This document shows positions 48,028 to 53,029 of a DNA stretch of 53,029 nucleotides, one piece after another (the stretch's first letter is position 1; each line of letters starts with the position of its first letter). Below the pieces are notes generated by a model that was not told where the DNA came from, made no database searches, and saw nothing but the letters and a program-made list of their open reading frames with translations. A program made the translations under genes and the position numbers. The stretch lies in the NCBI RefSeq assembly GCF_000156575.1, contig NZ_GG666049.1:1-53029 (forward strand). Direction: 5' to 3'. The DNA is from Anaerococcus lactolyticus ATCC 51172 (GTDB lineage Bacteria > Bacillota > Clostridia > Tissierellales > Peptoniphilaceae).

Positions 48028-48651
48028 ATGAACGAAAATATAAAAAAATTAAGACAAGAACTTGGTTTGACTATGGAAGAGTTCGGGAAAAATCTTGGCG
48101 TTACACGTTCCGCTATATCAAATATTGAAAATGGATATAGAAATCTAACTGAACAAATGATTTTAGCTATATGTAATGTTTATAACGTCAATGAACAATG
48201 GCTTAGAAATGGAACAGGCGATATGTTCGTAGAAGATACTGATTCTTTGATAGAAAAAATAATATCTGATTATCCATTAGATAAATTAAGCCAAACAATC
48301 TTAAAAACTTACATTGAATTAGATCCTAAGAAAAGAGAAATTTTCAACTATGTTATGAAGCAAATAGCCGATAGTATTATGGCTTCTAGTAAAGAACAGG
48401 CTATTAATGGTATAAATGATGTTATTTTAAATTCATCTGCACCGGACAACATAAAAAAAGATTTGTACGGAAAAGCCGCTATGGTGTTTAATGATTCTTT
48501 TTCATATATAGGTAATGAAAATATCGAAGAAGTGGAACAAGAAGAACTATCCGAAAAAGAACAATACTTGAAGATGGCGGAAGAACAGTACGACAAAGAA
48601 AAAGAACAGGAATTAAAAGCCTCTTCTGCGAAAGAATCAGACGTGGGATAA
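48028..48651 (+). CDS. XRE-family phage repressor (cI-like)
   Basis: 207 residues. Residues 3-58 form an HTH_3 domain (IKKLRQELGLTMEEFGKNLGVTRSAISNIENGYRNLTEQMILAICNVYNVNEQWLRNGTGDMF). The C-terminal part is helical and acidic; no S24 LexA-type Ala-Gly/Ser-Lys self-cleavage domain is evident, so induction may not be by RecA cleavage. AAAGGGGG precedes the ATG. It should hold the early promoter off in the lysogen. Confidence 0.85.
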   Translation: MNENIKKLRQELGLTMEEFGKNLGVTRSAISNIENGYRNLTEQMILAICNVYNVNEQWLRNGTGDMFVEDTDSLIEKIISDYPLDKLSQTILKTYIELDPKKREIFNYVMKQIADSIMASSKEQAINGINDVILNSSAPDNIKKDLYGKAAMVFNDSFSYIGNENIEEVEQEELSEKEQYLKMAEEQYDKEKEQELKASSAKESDVG

Positions 48652-48688
48652 AGCCTTGGTATGGCAAATATTAATTCTAAATAAAAAA

Positions 48689-48707
48689 GAAGCTAAATAA
48701 TAGCTTC
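48689..48707 (+). other. Hairpin between repressor and SWIM genes
   Basis: Stem GAAGCTA/TAGCTTC with a 5-nt loop and no T run. It might tune expression of the SWIM gene from the repressor transcript. Confidence 0.35.
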
Positions 48708-48728
48708 TAAAGAAAGGTGGTAATTAAA

Positions 48729-49748
48729 TTGATTAAAGGTAGGTGTAAATTTTTAAAAGATTGGCCCGACTGGGATATTAATATTCACGAACAAGAAGCT
48801 CAAATAGAAAGACAAGGCCGTTCAATCCACTATCCTTTTACTTTTACTATAGATAAAGCTAAGAAAGTGGGTAGGTTTTCAAGTACAAGCGTACTTCCAT
48901 ATTATGATACTTCGCTTTCTTCTTGTACTTGTTTTGATTTTCAAGAAAGAAAGTTGCCTTGTAAACATATTTATAGGTTAGCTGTTGAACTTGGTTATAT
49001 AGAAATTATTAACCGCCCAAGCTTTGATAAAAAAGCTGTAGAAGAAATAAGGTCTTCTGATGATATAGACGCAGCACCGGATCAAGTAAAAAGACAAAAA
49101 AGCGCTTTGAAGTGTAAGCCTATTGAAATTGATTTCGAAAATAAGTGTGGCACTTTTAAAGGCTCCGGAAAGAATCCATATCATACTACATTGAATGATT
49201 GTACTTGTCGTGATTTTACTGTTAGAAATTTACCTTGTAAACATATTTATAGGTTAAGAATGGAATTAGAAAATCCTACTAGTAAAAAAGAATTGCAAGA
49301 AAATCTAAATAGTGAATTTGAAAAAGATTATGGTAAAGATTTATTAAGAAAACTTAGTCAAGAAGCAGCAACAGCTTATATTTATAGTATTTCTTTTGAT
49401 TGGTCTTCATCTTCTAAAATTAAAGAAGATATTTTAAATGAACTTGTAAAATCAGAATTAGTTGAAATTTCTAAAGATTTACCTATTACATTAAAGTTTT
49501 TACAGAAAAAAGATTTATTTTTAATTTGTGATGAATTTGATGTACAGTATAAGCGTAGTTTCAGTAAATCCTCTTTAATTTCCGCAATAATAAATGGTCT
49601 TGATTCTAATAATACTAATAATTTAATGGAAAAGTTACCTTTTTCTATTAGAAGAAATATTAAGGCTGAAAATATTTTCGGCTCTATAAAGTATTTGTAT
49701 CACAAACTTTACCCTACAGATTATAGCGAATATACTGTAGATTTCTAA
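48729..49748 (+). CDS. Protein with two SWIM zinc fingers, unknown role
   Basis: 339 residues from the TTG at 48729, 8 nt after AAGGTGG; the in-frame GTG at 48717 overlaps that site. Two SWIM motifs CxCx(9)CxH: C66/C68/C78/H80 and C158/C160/C170/H172, both inside a CTCxDFxxRxLPCKHIYRL block, suggest an internal duplication. The C-terminal half is helical (KLSQEAATAYIYSISFDW...). SWIM fingers bind DNA or protein. Location between repressor and integrase suggests a gene expressed in the lysogen. Confidence 0.75.
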   Translation: MIKGRCKFLKDWPDWDINIHEQEAQIERQGRSIHYPFTFTIDKAKKVGRFSSTSVLPYYDTSLSSCTCFDFQERKLPCKHIYRLAVELGYIEIINRPSFDKKAVEEIRSSDDIDAAPDQVKRQKSALKCKPIEIDFENKCGTFKGSGKNPYHTTLNDCTCRDFTVRNLPCKHIYRLRMELENPTSKKELQENLNSEFEKDYGKDLLRKLSQEAATAYIYSISFDWSSSSKIKEDILNELVKSELVEISKDLPITLKFLQKKDLFLICDEFDVQYKRSFSKSSLISAIINGLDSNNTNNLMEKLPFSIRRNIKAENIFGSIKYLYHKLYPTDYSEYTVDF

Positions 49749-49756
49749 ATAAAAAA

Positions 49757-49784
49757 GCCATAAGGTGTTGGCGCACCGTATGGC
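49757..49784 (+). terminator. Possible terminator after the SWIM gene
   Basis: Stem GCCATA-A-GGTG/CACC-G-TATGGC (one internal mismatch) and a short loop, with a T6 tract 8 nt further on. Confidence 0.45.
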
Positions 49785-49830
49785 AAGGAAAGTTTTTTCT
49801 ACCGCAAAGTAAGAAATTTATAAGGTCTTT

Positions 49831-49854
49831 CCGCTTATATTATACCATAAGCGG
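49831..49854. promoter_or_regulatory. Inverted repeat upstream of the integrase
   Basis: Perfect 8-bp arms CCGCTTAT/ATAAGCGG around ATTATACC, 29 nt before the integrase ATG. The loop holds a -10-like sequence, so it could be an operator over the int promoter or a hairpin in the mRNA leader. Confidence 0.45.
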
Positions 49855-49883
49855 GCTGGCCTTTCCAATTAAGGGGGTCTTAA

Positions 49884-51251
49884 ATGGAAATGGTAAGGGC
49901 CGCACTCTATATAAGAGTATCGACGGAAGAGCAAGTCCGCGAAGGCTATAGCGTAGACGCACAAAAAGAAAACCTAATCCGCTACGCAAAATTTAAAGGC
50001 TATACAGTAGTCGACATATACGCCGACGAAGGGATAACCGCAAGAAAGAAATACACTAACAGAAAAGAATTCATGCGCCTACTTGACGACGTAGAAGCCG
50101 ACAAGATAGATATAATTTTATTTATCAAGCTTGATAGGTGGTTCCGTAACGTGGGCGACTACTACAAAGTTCAAGAAATATTAGAAAGAAATGGCGTAGG
50201 TTGGACGGCTACCACCGAAAATTACGATACAACCACCGCAAATGGTAGGCTTTATGTAAATATAAGGCTAGCTGTCGCCCAAGATGAAAGCGATAGGACA
50301 AGCGAACGTATAAAATTTGTCTTTGATAAAAAAATAAAAGATGGAGAAGCCATCTGGGGCAAGCCACCTTTTGGATACAAGATAAAAAATAAAATCCTAG
50401 TAAAAGACGAAGAAGTCGAAGGCTTCATAAATGAATGTTTTGAAAGTTACAAAGTTTTAAGAAGTATAAACGCTGTCGCAAAAACCATGAATCAGAAACA
50501 TAATAAAAAAATATCTTATACAACTTATAGTCGCTTTTTAAGAAAGAATTTAGACTTCTATAAGGGTAAGTATAAAGACAACGAAAATTATTTCCCACCC
50601 TATCTAAGCGAAGAAGACTACGAAGAAATCCTGGCCATAAACAAAGCTAGAAGCGGAAGATTCGGAGGAAAAACTTATAACTATATCTTTGTCGGTCTTC
50701 TGGCCTGCGCCTGCTGCGGCTACAATATGGGGTCGGCTGGCTATACCACCAATAGAAGAACCAATCAAAAATACAGGTACTACAAGTGCGGACGCTCAAC
50801 CGTAAAAGTTTGTGAAAATAATCTAAGGATCCAAGAAAAGAAAATCGAAAATTACCTACTTGAAAATATCGAAGATGAAATAAGGAAATACAAAGTAGTT
50901 TACAAAATAGAAAAAAGTGAACCAATAAGTCGCCCGGTCGCAGCAAAAAACAATATAAAAAACAAAATAAATAGGCTGCGTAAACTCTACCTAGAAGAAG
51001 TAATCGAACTAGAAGACTACAAAAAAGAATACGAAGTCTTACAAAAACAATTAGATCAAGTAGAAGAAGAAATAAAGACGCATAAAAGATTTCAAAAAAA
51101 GGATTTTTCCGCCTTGGATAAACTCCTGCAAAGCGACTTCGAAGAAATGTATAATAACCTAGACAACCTGCAAAAACGCGCCCTGTGGCAAAGTGTAATC
51201 TCTAAAATTTATGTAAAAGGAAGCGAAATAGTAAAAATTGAATTTAAATAA
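49884..51251 (+). CDS. int: Large serine recombinase (phage integrase)
   Basis: 455 residues. N-terminal resolvase domain with catalytic S13 in LYIRVSTEEQ and DIILFIKLDRWFRN. A recombinase domain (GKPPFGYKIKNKILVKDEEVEGFINECFESY), a zinc ribbon (CACCGYNM...YYKCGRSTVKVC) and a coiled coil (about 350-410) follow. It acts on attP/attB without homology longer than a few bases, in agreement with the short AAT core seen. The gene ends 36 nt from attR. Confidence 0.95.
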   Translation: MEMVRAALYIRVSTEEQVREGYSVDAQKENLIRYAKFKGYTVVDIYADEGITARKKYTNRKEFMRLLDDVEADKIDIILFIKLDRWFRNVGDYYKVQEILERNGVGWTATTENYDTTTANGRLYVNIRLAVAQDESDRTSERIKFVFDKKIKDGEAIWGKPPFGYKIKNKILVKDEEVEGFINECFESYKVLRSINAVAKTMNQKHNKKISYTTYSRFLRKNLDFYKGKYKDNENYFPPYLSEEDYEEILAINKARSGRFGGKTYNYIFVGLLACACCGYNMGSAGYTTNRRTNQKYRYYKCGRSTVKVCENNLRIQEKKIENYLLENIEDEIRKYKVVYKIEKSEPISRPVAAKNNIKNKINRLRKLYLEEVIELEDYKKEYEVLQKQLDQVEEEIKTHKRFQKKDFSALDKLLQSDFEEMYNNLDNLQKRALWQSVISKIYVKGSEIVKIEFK

Positions 51252-51277
51252 AGGGATCATTTTTTTGATCTCTTTTT
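51252..51277 (+). terminator. Integrase terminator
   Basis: Stem AGGGATCA/TGATCTCT (one G-T pair), loop T6, then T5. It stops integrase transcription before the host gene. Confidence 0.75.
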
Positions 51278-51305
51278 ATTTGTAGTTATTTATACACTCC
51301 GTTTG
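51275..51305. other. attR, right prophage junction
   Basis: Phage sequence TTTGTAGTT meets host sequence TATACACTCC around the shared ATT (51288-51290). Taking the two host halves together restores one open lipoprotein frame. The distance to attL gives a prophage of about 40,119 bp. Confidence 0.7.
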
Positions 51306-52173
51306 GCCCAGCTGAAACAAACTCAGTACCTTCTTCTGTTGGGCAGTTAATGCCGTTAATATAACATTTGCCCTCATCATCAAAGTCTAAATCAAGAATA
51401 TCGTAAATTTCCTTGCCATCCTTGTCATATTTAACTGATGATAGCCATGTAAAGCCCTCTACATCCTTGACTTTTTCAGGCTCTTGGTCGTAGCCCTTAG
51501 TCAAATCAAGCCTATACATTGTTACCAAAAAGTCACCAGGCAAATCAAGTTTATTATAAAGAATTTCCTTGTCAGTAAAACCAATAGACTGCAAAAATTC
51601 ATTTTCTTTCTTTATCTTAAGAGCCTCGAAAATATTGGTCTTGCCAGTTTTAAGGTCTATCTCACCATAGGCATAAAGATAACCAAATTTATTAAGGTCA
51701 GTATCGCCCATAAAATGCCCATAGACCTTATCGCCAACCATAGCAGATGGCAAAAATTCTTGGCCCTCAATCTTGTAAATTTCCTCAAAATCCTTGCCAT
51801 TAATCTTCATAAGAGTGCTAGAATTATCACCATTAATACCAAAGAGAAAAACATCATCAGACAAAGGAACAGGATAGGTATAAGTATCATCGCCAAGTTT
51901 CTTCACATACTTAATGACATTAACAATCTCTCCATCCTTGACAGTAACAAGGTCATGATTAGAAAAGAAAAAATCATCCTCCTTTAAAGAAGCTTGAACT
52001 GAACTATCCTCAGCCTCTTTTGCCTTTTTATCATCAGAAACTTTCTCATCATCCTTAGCCTTATCCTCATTCACTTGACTAACACCCTTAGCCCCATCAT
52101 TAGCCTTATCAACCTCATTGCCACAAGCAGAAAGGCACAAAGCCAAAGCCAAAATCCACAAAAACTTCTTCAT
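51286..52173 (-). pseudogene. 5' part of the host lipoprotein gene split by the prophage
   Basis: 295 codons are still translatable: signal peptide MKKFLWILALALCLSAC with lipobox LSAC, an Asp/Glu/Lys-rich linker (to about residue 60), then repeating beta-rich units (DLVTVKDGEIVNVIKYVKKLGDDTYTYPVPLSDDVFLFGINGD) reminiscent of a beta-propeller-like extracellular domain. The phage supplies a TAA right after GVYK, removing about 65 C-terminal residues now found at 10972-11171. AAGGAG precedes the ATG. The function of the intact protein is unknown. Confidence 0.8.
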
Positions 52174-52317
52174 AAAAACTCCTTAAAAAACAATAATCAT
52201 CCCATCAAAAAACCAGAAAATCCTCAACGAATATCTTCTTGTTAAAAATATTATAACATATTTTATTGGGGTAGGGCAATGATGGGGGTGCGGGAAGCCC
52301 AATTAGCTAACCATTAA

Positions 52318-52410
52318 AACAAGTTAATCTTGGCAACAGTCATAATCCTCGGAAAATTAATAGACAACAAATTCACCGGAGGCAAAGGCCTGTACCAAGC
52401 CGCCTTTTAG
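52318..52410 (+). pseudogene. Possible degraded C-terminal coding fragment
   Basis: A 30-codon open stretch between stops reads NKLILATVIILGKLIDNKF followed by TGGKGLYQAAF, which looks protein-like. It has no start codon or ribosome site. It may be the eroded end of a lost gene in the 535-nt gap 52174-52709. The rest of 52174-52536 shows nothing I can name. Confidence 0.25.
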
Positions 52411-52536
52411 AAATATGGAGAATCTTATTGACTTTAGAAAACAGAAAAAAATCGCATGGATTACACAAATAAAACATCTATTAATAGATAAATTACCAGA
52501 TGTTTTTGTTAATTCATCACGAAAATATAATCCAAC

Positions 52537-52564
52537 TTGCATAAAACTCTCCCTGCAATATAAT
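52537..52564 (+). promoter_or_regulatory. Promoter of the riboswitch transcript
   Basis: TTGCAT, 16-bp spacer, TATAAT. The start site would be near 52571, just ahead of the S-box core. Confidence 0.65.
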
Positions 52565-52570
52565 GTAATT

Positions 52571-52687
52571 ACCATAAAGAGAAGGTTAGAGACAAGCTCG
52601 ACGATCCTTCAGCAACCTGGTCATGACTAAGGTGCTAAAGCTTGAATGATGGGGCAGTGCGCATCCATCGTCGATGGGTGTTTTTTT
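52571..52687 (+). promoter_or_regulatory. SAM riboswitch (S-box, SAM-I type) with terminator
   Basis: Core S-box elements in order: AGAGAAGG (P2 AAGG 52582-52585 pairs CCTT 52606-52609), a kink-turn-like TTAGAGAC, CAGCAACC (52610-52617), P3 ACCT/AGGT (52615-52618/52630-52633) and AAGGTGCTAA (52629-52638). A terminator (CATCCAT/ATGGGTG, T7) follows at 52662-52687. SAM binding would favour termination. I could not trace a convincing P1 helix by eye, so the exact subtype is less certain. Confidence 0.75.
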
Positions 52688-52709
52688 CTTCTCAAAAAAG
52701 GAGGAATTT

Positions 52710-53029
52710 ATGGAAAATAGAACAGTAAAAATAAGTTTCTTAGTAGCAGATGACGACCTAAAAAATGGAGACGCAAAATTAGTAGACTTCTTAGAAAAAG
52801 AAGGATTCAGCCAGCATAACCCTAGTGGCTATAGCCCTATATGTCCATGGATCTTTGTAGATCTCAACCAAAAACTCTACGGAAGAGCCAGGATTGGAGT
52901 AAAATTTGGCACCATAATAGGAGATCACGCCATCAAAGAAGAAGAATTCTACACCATCTACAAAATATACAAACAATACGAAGGAAAAGAACTCTTCACA
53001 TTCAAAAAAGAAAGATTTGACTATAATGA
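52710..53029 (+). CDS. SAM-riboswitch-controlled gene of unknown function (partial)
   Basis: 106 codons are seen; the frame is still open at the window edge. An AGGAGG precedes the ATG by 5 nt. The protein starts MENRTVKISFLVADDDLKNG and contains PSGYSPICPWIFVDLNQKLYGRARIGVKFGTIIGDHAIKEEEFYTIYKIYKQYEGKELF. No transporter or methionine-enzyme motif is visible and I do not recognise a family. By its riboswitch it is expected to be raised when SAM is low. Confidence 0.7.
   Translation, partial: MENRTVKISFLVADDDLKNGDAKLVDFLEKEGFSQHNPSGYSPICPWIFVDLNQKLYGRARIGVKFGTIIGDHAIKEEEFYTIYKIYKQYEGKELFTFKKERFDYN

Noticed and set aside
11165-51292. Alternative att core TA giving GVYIPNALL
   Set aside because: Also in frame, but only 2 bp, and it would not rebuild the palindromic attP; AAT explains both observations.
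11160-51305. Inverted GTAGTTATT at the two prophage ends as transposon-type terminal repeats
   Set aside because: The inverted match is fully explained as the two halves of a palindromic attP, and the element encodes a serine integrase, not a transposase.
52415-52630. 71-codon plus-strand frame ahead of the riboswitch gene
   Set aside because: Runs through the promoter and S-box core, so its 3' half cannot be a conserved protein; the N-terminal part has no ribosome site.
1-53029. tRNA or rRNA genes, including a tRNA as integration site
   Set aside because: No cloverleaf or rRNA segment recognised by eye; the integration site is inside a protein gene.

Overview
The window looks like the chromosome of a low-GC Gram-positive anaerobe of the Peptoniphilaceae type (Anaerococcus-like; inferred from gene content, not proven). 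It has a PreP-type M16 peptidase, an XpaC/TelA pair, several lysine-rich lipoproteins with lipoboxes, a wall-anchored-looking surface protein and an S-box (SAM) riboswitch.

Layout. Host DNA occupies 1-11169: M16C peptidase, XpaC-TelA, a stand-alone YloV/FakA C-terminal-like domain, three degenerate copies of a ~190-bp hairpin repeat (6050-6803), a GNAT/lipoprotein pair, a surface protein and a lipoprotein. From about 11169 to 51290 (40.1 kb) there is one complete-looking prophage. It splits a host lipoprotein gene: the 5' part is at 51286-52173 and the 3' part at 10972-11171. Host DNA resumes to 53029 with a SAM riboswitch ahead of an unknown gene that runs off the window end.

Prophage. Nearly all lytic genes read on the minus strand. 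From the right: a serine integrase, a two-SWIM-finger protein and an XRE repressor face right. A consensus early promoter with repeated operators fires left into about 20 small early genes. These include a MazG-like enzyme fused to a DUF6273 domain, an HUH-type replication initiator followed by four perfect DnaA boxes, RecU, and an ArpU/sigma-like late regulator. Next comes a lambda-type head module (TerS, Nu1-like, GpA-like terminase, gpW-like, portal, ClpP-type protease with nested scaffold, decoration, capsid E, FII-like, Z-like). It is interrupted by a Dam-type methylase with a G9 tract. A P2-type contractile tail follows (sheath, tube, frameshifted chaperone, tape measure, X, D, V, U, gp25, J, I, fibre). 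Last are a diversity-generating retroelement (DGR), the lysis genes and a separately controlled cargo locus.

Most interesting points. (1) A full DGR: Avd, template repeat, reverse transcriptase and variable repeat, with 9 of 9 TR/VR differences falling at template adenines. (2) A promoter-terminator pair on the opposite strand of the rep leader predicts an ~84-nt antisense RNA, next to a DnaA-box origin. (3) A cargo locus whose consensus promoter is overlapped by a perfect 25-bp palindrome. (4) A probably phase-variable methylase. (5) An attB/attP reconstruction that restores the lipoprotein reading frame and produces a palindromic attP.
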